A stretch of 30,035 nt of DNA from Bacillota bacterium (lineage in GTDB: Bacteria > Bacillota_C > Negativicutes > JAEYSJ01). The position numbers were made by a program, and so were the translations under genes. Shown piece after piece: positions 23,438 to 30,035 of the stretch. The notes beneath the pieces are model-generated. The model was given only the letters and a program-made list of their open reading frames with translations, was not told the origin of the DNA and did no database searches. The stretch's first letter is position 1; each line of letters begins with the position of its first letter. The stretch spans positions 1-30,035 of the forward strand of contig JAEYSJ010000015.1 in NCBI GenBank assembly GCA_023434855.1, written 5' to 3'.

Positions 23438-24244
23438 TTGACCATATATGAACAATCTTTAAAATTACTTAATCAAAGACAAAAACAGCTTGATCCTGAT
23501 AATTACAATATAGTCTTTATGGGGGATAGCTGGGTAGGTGATAAAAGTTATACAAGCAATGAAATCTTCAGGAGTGCCATGGAAGGAGCAAAAGTATACA
23601 ATCCGTTGCTTATTTTACATGGGGGAGATCTTGTATTTAATGGCGAAAAAGAATTCCTTAAATTTTTTATCGATCCTAAGAATAATTTTGTACCCGATTT
23701 ACCCCTTTTTGTCATCGCAGGTAATCACGACATGGACAGAAGGGTTACAGGCAATGCGGCTGTCGCTAATTTTAAAGCTTTAATTGGACCCTTACACTAT
23801 ACGTTAAATATACCGGATTATCGTTTCACACTTATTGTATTGGATTCATTATACCATTATAAATATTCAAATTATGGCTTAACTGACACTGAACTTAAAT
23901 ACCTTAGAGATAATTTGCAACATAGCTACCAAAATACATTTGTGGCTATGCATGCACCACCGGCAACAGACACGTGGGTTCCAGGGCCTGGAGACGATAC
24001 CTATTTTACAATTGATAGCGAAGCATTTTTTAATGAGGTTGAAGGAGATGCAACAGCTGTACTTGTAAGCCATATTCACAAATTTGATACTACGGAATAC
24101 AAAAATACCAAATTATACTTATCAGGCGGCGGTGGAGCCACATTATATAAAAATGCAATATTTCATATTTTAGTCATTACTATTAAAAAAAATAATGGAA
24201 AAAATGAACTTTCCTTTAAGGTCATTCCCATTGGCCGCGGATAG
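23438..24244 (+). CDS. Calcineurin-like metallophosphoesterase
   Basis: A 268-residue phosphoesterase with most of the family's metal-binding motifs: FMGDSW (Asp 30), HGGDLV (Asp 64), GNHD (96-98), MHAPP (His 172) and SHIH (His 212, 214). Motif I is normally DxH; here it is D-S-W, so one metal ligand is replaced by Trp 32. No signal peptide is seen. The start is a TTG at 23438 with GAGG 8 bases ahead; no ATG further in preserves the N-terminal strand as well. It is one of three plus-strand genes, notably more AT-rich than its neighbours, and is bracketed by copies of the GGGACGGTTC repeat on both sides, which suggests lateral acquisition. The substrate is unknown. Confidence 0.88.
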   Translation: MTIYEQSLKLLNQRQKQLDPDNYNIVFMGDSWVGDKSYTSNEIFRSAMEGAKVYNPLLILHGGDLVFNGEKEFLKFFIDPKNNFVPDLPLFVIAGNHDMDRRVTGNAAVANFKALIGPLHYTLNIPDYRFTLIVLDSLYHYKYSNYGLTDTELKYLRDNLQHSYQNTFVAMHAPPATDTWVPGPGDDTYFTIDSEAFFNEVEGDATAVLVSHIHKFDTTEYKNTKLYLSGGGGATLYKNAIFHILVITIKKNNGKNELSFKVIPIGRG

Positions 24245-24280
24245 TCTGTACGAATTTCCATGCGCGGGCGTTATTCCATT

Positions 24281-24409
24281 AAGACGTCGGGACGGTTCTA
24301 TTGTCATGTTAAAAAGAGTTCAGCAGATTATCTTACTCTTCCCTGGAGTTGGCTAACTAAAGGAGAATATATTTATGGCGCGAGACGATAGAACCGTCCC
24401 CATGTCTTG
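24281..24409. repeat. Inverted pair of the GGGACGGTTCTATTGTC dispersed repeat
   Basis: AAGACGTCGGGACGGTTCTA, TTGTCATG (24281-24308) and the complement-order copy CGAGACGATAGAACCGTCCC, CATGTCTTG (24381-24409) face each other across about 70 bases containing AAGGAGAATAT and a short ATG frame of no evident meaning. This is the most complete, paired form of the repeat family in the window. Confidence 0.75.
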
Positions 24410-24415
24410 AAAATT

Positions 24416-24450
24416 AATATCCTCCCCGCCGAACCGGCAGGGAGGATATT
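24416..24450. terminator. Bidirectional terminator of the radical SAM pair and the phosphoesterase
   Basis: AATATCCTCCC-C-GCCG and CGGC-A-GGGAGGATATT form a long stem with a small loop; TTTTTTGT follows on the plus strand and TAATTTTC on the minus strand. It lies 13 bases past the stop at 24463. Confidence 0.8.
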
Positions 24451-24462
24451 TTTTGTACTTTA

Positions 24463-25587
24463 TTACTTATCTTCCCGGTGAATAACCGCCAGGCAGCCTT
24501 GATTATTCAGATTCCGGGCGAAGCATTCGATGGCGATATCTGTTCCGGTCAATGTATGCATAAACATGCTCCGGTTGCCGACGGCAATGCTTTTGCCGGC
24601 AAACCGTTTGCCGATCGTATTTTCCGGAATGGTGTTAAAATAGCCGGAGAAAGGATAATCGTCGCTTGCTTCCTGATAGTAACGGTAACCGGGACAATAA
24701 GCAAACATCTGGTGCACTCCCTGACTGATCGCCAGGTACTGGGCGTCACCCGGTTCATAAAAGTACCAGGCCACACCATTGCTGCAAGGGTTAAACGGCA
24801 GCCGGAAATCCTTTATGCCGATCCCTTCTACTATGATTAAAGCAATTTTGTGGTGTCTCAGCTGATCCAGAATGTGAGCACCGAGATCGGTAATTGCTGC
24901 AACTTCACCCAGCGGTGTTGCTACCGGGATTGAATAACCGCAAGCCGGGATAGTCAGCGGCCGTCTTAAATCCGGGGTGCGAAAACAGAACCCCTCCCGG
25001 GCAGTAACAAGGTATTCCGGCAAGCGTTCGTCATCACCGGGCTTGCCATTAAATGCTTCAATAAAATCTTTTCTGCTGACAATGCGTTCAATCTGTTCAA
25101 CGTTTTTTACATATTCCATATCACGATCACTAAGATTGTATAATCCCGCATAATGAGTCGCCCAATGGCTGCAGACAGCCAACCCGTCCAGCTTGCTCAG
25201 ATCGATAAAGCCGGCAGCAGGCACTATGTCCCCGGTGCCGACAACAACAGGCACAAAGCCGGATTCTTGCGTAAATCTGGCAATTTCCGCAAAGACAGCG
25301 TCATACATTGCCTGCCGTTCTGCTTCAGTCGTTTTTATATAACGGGTGGCGAAAAACTGCTGCGCATAGCTGAGAAAAATAAATTGCGGGTCATAACTTT
25401 CCTGCAAAGCCAGTGCAGTGTCGGTAACCCAGCTATTGCTCTCGAGCGCAGTATCGCCGGGATAGGGATGCTTTTGCAATATGCCTTTTATCATTTGCAC
25501 TGCCGGAGTATCGACGTCTATTTTTTTGCCTGTCTTAAGATCGAGAATGTTTTGCCATTCCCGCACATCGACGATGGCTACACTCAT
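24463..25587 (-). CDS. Protein of unknown function coupled to the radical SAM gene
   Basis: A 374-residue soluble protein that I do not recognise. The ATG at 25587 shares its A with the TAA stop of the radical SAM gene (TAATG), with GGAGGT just ahead, so both are translated together. Visible stretches: IVDVREWQNILDLKTGKK, DTALESNSWVTDTALALQES, YDPQFIFLSYAQQFFATRY, VVGTGDIVPAAGFIDLSKLD, CSHWATHYAGLYNLSDRDME, ITDLGAHILDQLRHHKIALI and GYRYYQEASDDYPFSGYFNT. The alternation of strands and the YxPQFIFLSY...VVVGTGD pattern vaguely resembles alkaline-phosphatase-superfamily or phosphoglycerate-mutase-like folds, but catalytic residues are not evident. It is not an obvious MEMO protein, although its partner is of the AmmeMemoRadiSam type. 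A tight functional link to the radical SAM enzyme is likely. Confidence 0.85.
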   Translation of the reverse strand: MSVAIVDVREWQNILDLKTGKKIDVDTPAVQMIKGILQKHPYPGDTALESNSWVTDTALALQESYDPQFIFLSYAQQFFATRYIKTTEAERQAMYDAVFAEIARFTQESGFVPVVVGTGDIVPAAGFIDLSKLDGLAVCSHWATHYAGLYNLSDRDMEYVKNVEQIERIVSRKDFIEAFNGKPGDDERLPEYLVTAREGFCFRTPDLRRPLTIPACGYSIPVATPLGEVAAITDLGAHILDQLRHHKIALIIVEGIGIKDFRLPFNPCSNGVAWYFYEPGDAQYLAISQGVHQMFAYCPGYRYYQEASDDYPFSGYFNTIPENTIGKRFAGKSIAVGNRSMFMHTLTGTDIAIECFARNLNNQGCLAVIHREDK

Positions 25588-26591
25588 TATGAAACCTCCT
25601 TGGAGTTCCAATACACTCTTTCACCGCAGATTTTAATCTTATAGCCGCACACCTGGCACCGGTTATCCTGGCAGTGAAAGCTGTCCAGTATATCACCGCT
25701 GCACCCCAGACTCAGCCGCTCGATAACTTCCGCGCCGCACTGGGGACAAAGGGTATTAACCCAATCAGAACCAATAAAATTGTGAAAATAGATATATGGC
25801 AGAATTTTACGGCTGTTTTGCAAAGCAGCGTTTATGGCATCAACATTGGGATAGACCGCTTCTTTCATTTTATATTCAGGCTGCAGCCGGAATATATGCC
25901 ACGGTATTTCCCGGTCAATACTGGCGATAAACGCAGCAATTTCCTCAATTTCGTGGTCGTTGGCCCCCTGGATAATCGGTGTGGAAACTTCCACATGATT
26001 GGTTGCCGCCAACCGTTTAATATTGCGCAAAACCGGCTGAATATCGGGAATGCCGATATACTGGCGGCAAAAATCGTCAGCCAGTCCTTTTAAGCTGATG
26101 TTGATAAATGAAAATACGGATGCCAACTGTTCGGTTGCTTCCTCCGTGGTATACGCATTCGTCAGACATCCCATGGGAATTTGTGCCTTTTGGGCTATCT
26201 GGGAGACCTCCATAAGTGTAGGCAGCGAAACGGTTGGCTCATTAAAATTAAATACTATATTATGACAACCTAATTTTTCCGCCATCCGCACAAGCTCGCC
26301 GGGAGTAAAATCGTACATAGAAGGCTGTATGGCGGCCGGATCTTCTTTAACAACATGGGCATTGATGCAATACTTGCAATCAAAATTGCACCCGGTAGTG
26401 CCGGCAGTCATGCTGCGGCTGCCCGGATAGGCGTGATAGAAAGGCAATGCCTCGATTTGTAAAGGCCCGTAAGTATACCACTTATTAGGAAAACGTTCTT
26501 TAACTACGTCCCCGTCCTGATAATACATACGGCAGACCCCATAATTATTATTATTCAGTTCACAACGCCGCTCGCAATAATTGCATTTCAT
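25587..26591 (-). CDS. Radical SAM enzyme, AmmeMemoRadiSam/PflA-like
   Basis: A 334-residue radical SAM protein. The start is the ATG at 26591 (MKCNYCERRC) with GGGGAGGG 7 bases ahead; the longer upstream frame reads through a repeat. An N-terminal cysteine knuckle (CNYCERRC ... GVC at 3, 6, 10, 20) is followed by the [4Fe-4S] motif CNFDCKYC (Cys 68, 72, 75). Later parts include NFNEPTVS, LTNAYTTEEA, INISLKGLADDF and PEYKMKEAVYP. A C-terminal zinc-ribbon region carries CPQCGAEV and CQVCGYKI. The architecture is that of the activase-like enzymes of the AmmeMemoRadiSam group, substrate unknown. It precedes and overlaps the unknown gene and follows the ATPase gene after a 265-base gap. Confidence 0.9.
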   Translation of the reverse strand: MKCNYCERRCELNNNNYGVCRMYYQDGDVVKERFPNKWYTYGPLQIEALPFYHAYPGSRSMTAGTTGCNFDCKYCINAHVVKEDPAAIQPSMYDFTPGELVRMAEKLGCHNIVFNFNEPTVSLPTLMEVSQIAQKAQIPMGCLTNAYTTEEATEQLASVFSFINISLKGLADDFCRQYIGIPDIQPVLRNIKRLAATNHVEVSTPIIQGANDHEIEEIAAFIASIDREIPWHIFRLQPEYKMKEAVYPNVDAINAALQNSRKILPYIYFHNFIGSDWVNTLCPQCGAEVIERLSLGCSGDILDSFHCQDNRCQVCGYKIKICGERVYWNSKEVS

Positions 26592-26643
26592 AATCCAGCC
26601 CTCCCCTTCGTATAAAATTCCTTTGTCACATCTAATTGCAATC

Positions 26644-26713
26644 GGCAGCAAAGGGGGGCGGAATAGAGCAACTTGCGACAGATGGCAGCGAAATTCCGTC
26701 CCCCTTTGCTGCC
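26644..26713. repeat. 21-bp inverted repeat GGCAGCAAAGGGGG(G/A)CGGAAT
   Basis: GGCAGCAAAGGGGGGCGGAAT (26644-26664) and its complement at 26693-26713 differ at one position (a G-T wobble) and enclose 28 bases that contain a further GGCAGCGAAAT copy. No T-tract. The GGGGGACGG core relates it to the repeat family of 18.7-24.4 kb. It lies in the gap between the ATPase and radical SAM genes and may split the cluster into two transcripts. Confidence 0.7.
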
Positions 26714-26856
26714 AGACCATCTAAACTGTGTTTAATTCTTTAATGCGTTCCATATAGTCTATTCTATTCTGGCTTATTATGTGAATATCCAGCAGAACTT
26801 TTCAAACAAGTTGTGCACTTAATTCAATGTTATCATCTCGGAGGTATGCCAGTCAA

Positions 26857-27876
26857 TCAGCAAACTGTCACCCCAGGCTCCGCCGGGATGGCATCAATGC
26901 GCCCACCGGTGCGCAACATATCCCTGATTGACGACAATTGACGGTCCAGCTTTTCCAACAACAGCAAATTTTTGCGTTCATGTTCAGATGTCACTATTAC
27001 CTGGCTGATGCCCCCGTTTTGGATAATCAGCCGTTTATCGCCCATCAATGCCAGTATCGGATCATGAGTGGCCATCAGCACAATTTTTTGTTTGTCCACC
27101 AAAAGTCGCACTGCTTTCTGACGATCAATACCGGCATTCTCAATCTCATCAATAAGCACAATCGGCGATTTGCTCAAATAAGCCGTATCGGCAATCATCA
27201 ATGAGCGCGACTGCCCCCCGCTCAACGCCGTGACCGGCGTATCAGGCAGAAACTTTTCGCCGGCCAATTCATTGGCTTTGGCAATAATATTGCCGGCTAT
27301 TTCCGCAGGATTTTCTACCATCCTGCTCTCGGCATGCATACTGATGAATTCCTCTACGGTTAAGTCCATAATAAAGTTCATATTTTGTGACAGTTGGGCA
27401 ACAAGTTTGTGTTCCACAGAAAATCGGCGCTTGGCGTCGGGAACCTGGTTATTGATCAGTATTTTCCGCTTAGTTGGCGTATCCCGCTGGGCAATCCATT
27501 CAATATCGGCCAGCAAACGGCTTTTGCCCGAACCCGTCGGCCCGACAATGCTGACTATTTCGCCTGCTTTAATTGTTAATAATAAATTTTCAGTGTTGCC
27601 GTCTTTATTATGCCCGCCGACAATAGTAATTGATTTTACCATTTCTTCTTTTGTTTGCATATGTTCCATCTGGATCATAAAAGTTATAAACTGGTTAATT
27701 ATATCCTGCCGCGCCATTCCCACATCCTGGGAAACTTCTTCGTCAATGGCAGCAAAATACTCCCTAACCATGCTGCAGGCGTTCACCGGTATCGGCAGCA
27801 CCTCAAAAAAATCCGTGGTATATGGATATGTTGCAAAAAGTTCTTCCATCGTCATCGTGGCAAGTTTTTCCCACAT
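26857..27876 (-). CDS. ABC-type ATPase with DUF1858-like N-terminal region
   Basis: A 339-residue soluble ATPase. The N-terminal 70 residues (MTMEELFATYPYTTDFFEVL) look like a DUF1858-type helical module, a match for the N-terminus of the product of 28630-29907. The nucleotide-binding domain has Walker A GPTGSGKS (112-119), Q-loop AQLSQNMNF, signature LSGGQSRS (218-225), Walker B IVLIDEIE and H-loop ATHD (His 271). There is no transmembrane part and no permease gene nearby, so it is more like a cytoplasmic ABC ATPase than an importer. A TTG at 27912 (giving MCSCNNEG...) is an alternative start; I prefer the ATG at 27876. The chain ends in Cys. The gene follows the GTPase by 39 bases. Its substrate is unknown. 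Confidence 0.85.
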   Translation of the reverse strand: MWEKLATMTMEELFATYPYTTDFFEVLPIPVNACSMVREYFAAIDEEVSQDVGMARQDIINQFITFMIQMEHMQTKEEMVKSITIVGGHNKDGNTENLLLTIKAGEIVSIVGPTGSGKSRLLADIEWIAQRDTPTKRKILINNQVPDAKRRFSVEHKLVAQLSQNMNFIMDLTVEEFISMHAESRMVENPAEIAGNIIAKANELAGEKFLPDTPVTALSGGQSRSLMIADTAYLSKSPIVLIDEIENAGIDRQKAVRLLVDKQKIVLMATHDPILALMGDKRLIIQNGGISQVIVTSEHERKNLLLLEKLDRQLSSIRDMLRTGGRIDAIPAEPGVTVC

Positions 27877-27915
27877 CTCAACCCCAACCCCTTCATTATT
27901 ACAGCTGCACAAACC

Positions 27916-28599
27916 TCAATTCAGCTCCATTTTTTTCACATTCCCCATCTGAAAGTCCTCACCGATGCGGATTTGTCCCAAACAGTAAGAACACGTCGCG
28001 GCAGGCATGGAAAAGCGCAGCTGGCGGCCAATAAGAGTATCAAGGCTTGCCGCTGCCTGAAACAAACTGCTTGCCTCCTGGGCGCCTTGCCCGGTAATGC
28101 CGTTAAGATGGATAATCGTCGCTCCCGGATTAGCCTGCTTAACGCGAAAAGCAAATACTTCCCGTTCTCCCTGGGATACAATATCTCCCTTCGTAATAAT
28201 GACGATGTCGGCGAGTTTAAGCATCGGACCGACTTTGCGCGGAGTGTGAACACCACTGAGATTGTCAATTACACATACCGCTAAGGCCCCGCGGATATGC
28301 GGCGAGCATCTGTTGCACAGGCCGGCGCTTTCACTGATTAAAATATCAAAACCTTTGCGGGTCGCCCATTCCAAACAATCCTCAATATTGCTGACAAAGA
28401 AATGATCGGGGCAGATATTGCCGGAAAGACCTGTTTTGGCAACTATGCCTTTCTTTTCATAAAGCTCTTGATCCTTGGTCGACAGGCAGTCGAATTTCAC
28501 CACACCAATTTTGCGTTTAGACTGCAACGCCTCGACAATCTTAAGTATTACCGATGTCTTGCCTGCAGAGGGAGGTCCGGCAACAGTAATTAATTGCAT
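27916..28599 (-). CDS. SIMIBI-class GTPase, HypB/UreG/CobW-like
   Basis: A 227-residue P-loop protein. Walker A GPPSAGKTS lies at about residues 8-16. A switch segment DILISESAGLCNRCSPHIRG occupies the place of the E-x-G motif of HypB and UreG. Next come DIVIITKGDIVSQGE, where TKGD is the G4-like specificity motif, and NPGATIIHLNGITGQGAQE. A C-terminal CSYCLGQIRIGEDF completes a set of cysteines (CNRC, CSYC) that could bind metal. HypB and UreG deliver nickel to hydrogenase and urease, and relatives deliver other metals. GGAGGGAGG precedes the ATG at 28599. It lies 30 bases below the DUF1858/solute-binding gene and 39 bases above the ATPase gene. A metal-insertion role is inferred from family and partners. 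Confidence 0.85.
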   Translation of the reverse strand: MQLITVAGPPSAGKTSVILKIVEALQSKRKIGVVKFDCLSTKDQELYEKKGIVAKTGLSGNICPDHFFVSNIEDCLEWATRKGFDILISESAGLCNRCSPHIRGALAVCVIDNLSGVHTPRKVGPMLKLADIVIITKGDIVSQGEREVFAFRVKQANPGATIIHLNGITGQGAQEASSLFQAAASLDTLIGRQLRFSMPAATCSYCLGQIRIGEDFQMGNVKKMELN

Positions 28600-28629
28600 A
28601 ATCCTCCCTCCTTTACTGCAAGTATGGCT

Positions 28630-29907
28630 TTAGCATCCGCCAACTGCAATGCCCCCCTTTTCCACAAGTGAAAGAGGTGACCGTCCTACTTTGCAGCGAT
28701 GGCTTGCCTGACAACGGTTGTTCAGTCTTTCGATTAAATCCTCAATATCATGTTCTTTAATGTAATCCCAGCCAAGCCACTTGAGTTTGGCCCCAGCAGG
28801 CATTTTGTTGTTTACAGCAGGGTGGACTGAAGGAAAATAGGCATCAGCACACAGCTGGCCGACTTGCCGGCTTGAAAGGAAAGCAATAAGTTCTTTTAAT
28901 TCTTCGGCTTTACTGGCTTTAACCATGAAATAGAAGGGCATTACCAGCGCTCCTTCTTCCGGCCAGACGATCTCAATGTCTGTATCTGCGCTGATCGTAT
29001 GCGCAAAGAAATCTCCCATAACATAGATTGGCGGTAAATCAGGTTTGTTGCTTGCCATGCTTTTGATCATCTGGGCGGCATGTGTTCCGCTGTGTATTGC
29101 CCGGCCAAGGGCTTCAATGCCGCTTACACCGTAATCTTTATAAATATTCAGCAGTACAACATCGCTGAAGTTGTCGCCGTAGCTGTTCATTACAACTTTG
29201 CCCTCGTATTCCGGCTGCAGCAGATCAGCCCATGTCTTCGGCACCGGCAGGTTGCCAAGCCGTTTCCGGTCAACCACCATTACCGTGGTGGTGAGGCTGA
29301 CTACGTTGTAATTGCCATCCCTGTCAATAATATCTATGCCGGCAATCTGGTCATTCACCGCTTGCTGCGGCGTCATGGCATAAAAGCCAGTCTTTATAAA
29401 CCTATCAACAAATCTCTCATTAAAGAAATGATAGCTTTTGGTCAATACAAGATCAGGCACTTCGTCAATATCCCGGTAATGGGGGATACATTCATTGATG
29501 TTTAAGAAATCATTGCAACATGACCCGGTATAATAATTGAGTAAAAAGGCGCTGCTGCCCTCCTGCATATGCTGCAGCACCGGCTGCAGTTCGCGCTCAA
29601 GGGGCACTTTCAATCCGCAGGGAATCTGCGCAATGAAGTTGAAATTTCCGGGTTTATTGACAACTATTGAAGACAGCAGACTTGTGTAGTTGGCAGCCTC
29701 TTCAATTTTTTCATTTAAGAGACCTACGAAAGCCTCGGCACCGATTTTTTTGGTTCGCAGCGCAGTTTTTAGTTTCAAAACCGCTCCCAGTTCATTCAAA
29801 GCCTCTTCCCCGGCAAATACGCCAAAGCCATTGTTAATAAAAATCTCCAGGGTTTCAGGGTGTTTTTTGATAATATCCTTAATGGTGCAATCAAGTAGAT
29901 TTTCCAT
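28630..29907 (-). CDS. DUF1858 domain fused to a cytoplasmic solute-binding (Fe3+-type) domain
   Basis: A 425-residue protein. The start is the ATG at 29907 (MENLLDCTIKDIIKKHPETL), with AAGGAGGA 6 bases ahead. The first 70 residues are a DUF1858-type module (IIKKHPETLEIFINNGF). The remainder resembles periplasmic Fe3+/spermidine-type binding proteins: AFLLNYYTGSCCNDFLN, VPDLVLTKSYHFFNERF, VSLTTTVMVVDRKRLGNLPV, PKTWADLLQPEYEGKVVMNS, IEIVWPEEGALVMPFYFMVK. No signal peptide or lipobox exists, so it acts inside the cell. A cysteine trio SCCNDFLNINEC and a C-terminal NNRCQASHRC and AVGGC tail give many thiols. It heads the cluster with the GTPase and ATPase. A cytoplasmic metal or oxyanion carrier is the likeliest idea, unproven. 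Confidence 0.85.
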   Translation of the reverse strand: MENLLDCTIKDIIKKHPETLEIFINNGFGVFAGEEALNELGAVLKLKTALRTKKIGAEAFVGLLNEKIEEAANYTSLLSSIVVNKPGNFNFIAQIPCGLKVPLERELQPVLQHMQEGSSAFLLNYYTGSCCNDFLNINECIPHYRDIDEVPDLVLTKSYHFFNERFVDRFIKTGFYAMTPQQAVNDQIAGIDIIDRDGNYNVVSLTTTVMVVDRKRLGNLPVPKTWADLLQPEYEGKVVMNSYGDNFSDVVLLNIYKDYGVSGIEALGRAIHSGTHAAQMIKSMASNKPDLPPIYVMGDFFAHTISADTDIEIVWPEEGALVMPFYFMVKASKAEELKELIAFLSSRQVGQLCADAYFPSVHPAVNNKMPAGAKLKWLGWDYIKEHDIEDLIERLNNRCQASHRCKVGRSPLSLVEKGGIAVGGC

Positions 29908-30035
29908 CGTTCGTCCTCCTTTTGCGCCTGATTCAAAATGCCAACCAGCCTCTGGCATCCGCACATTTTGAAGCGGCCTGTTAAGCTAAAGTCGTGGATT
30001 TGGTGAACACGATTTATTTATTTTCTATAATAAAC

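Noticed and set aside
24463..25587. MEMO (AmmeMemoRadiSam system protein B) assignment for the gene coupled to the radical SAM enzyme.
   Set aside because: The conserved MEMO segments around the HAGYxYSG motif are absent and the length and pattern differ; left as unknown.
28630..29907. A periplasmic ABC-importer binding protein with ATPase and missing permease.
   Set aside because: No signal peptide from any plausible start and an N-terminal DUF1858 module; a cytoplasmic protein is the better reading.

Overview
The window reads as chromosomal DNA of an anaerobic, endospore-lineage but double-membraned Firmicute, most likely Negativicutes/Sporomusaceae (Sporomusa, Pelosinus, Anaerosporomusa-like). 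The grounds are moderate-to-low GC, Firmicute-type AAGGAGG ribosome sites, a GGDEF/HD-GYP protein, and an ExbB-ExbD-TonB set that only makes sense with an outer membrane. No rRNA, tRNA, CRISPR array, insertion sequence or prophage was seen. Almost every gene is on the minus strand.

Most of the window is a molybdenum regulon. From right to left on the minus strand, a molybdenum-cofactor riboswitch with its own terminator (about 10.70-10.85 kb) sits in front of a sigma-54 activator (GAF-PAS-AAA-Fis). Next comes a gap with clustered TGTAACA-type sites and a near-consensus -24/-12 promoter (8323-8336) that drives a molybdopterin-binding protein. After it come a Mo-dependent aldehyde oxidoreductase and four companion genes known together from Desulfovibrio: a flavin/Fe-S oxidoreductase, a small CxxC protein, a methyltransferase and a C-GCAxxG-C-C protein. 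After a terminator, a MobA-like nucleotidyltransferase runs off the left edge. I infer that cofactor level controls the activator and the activator controls the enzyme and its maturation factors.

At 12.0-15.6 kb, modABC (molybdate uptake) is divergent from a helix-turn-helix protein carrying a periplasmic-binding-protein-like ligand domain, a probable molybdate-sensing repressor or activator. At 16.4-18.5 kb lies the oddest gene: PAS-GGDEF-HD-GYP fused in frame to a complete ModA molybdate-binding domain without signal peptide, i.e. a candidate link from cytoplasmic molybdate to cyclic-di-GMP. A DUF2325 gene lies between these. A lone molbindin (Mop) gene is at 22.9 kb.

The middle (18.5-24.4 kb) also holds a twice-frameshifted ECF-type membrane protein, exbB-exbD-tonB, a glycine-rich protein, an AT-rich metallophosphoesterase gene, and several copies of a GGGACGGTTCTATCGTC-type dispersed repeat.

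The right end (24.4-29.9 kb) is a minus-strand cluster I cannot match to a described pathway: a DUF1858 plus cytoplasmic solute-binding-domain protein, a HypB/UreG-like GTPase, an ABC-type ATPase with a DUF1858-like N-terminus, an AmmeMemoRadiSam-type radical SAM enzyme, and a translationally coupled protein of unknown function. It looks like a metal or oxyanion cofactor handling system and is, with the ModA fusion, the best candidate for undescribed biology here.
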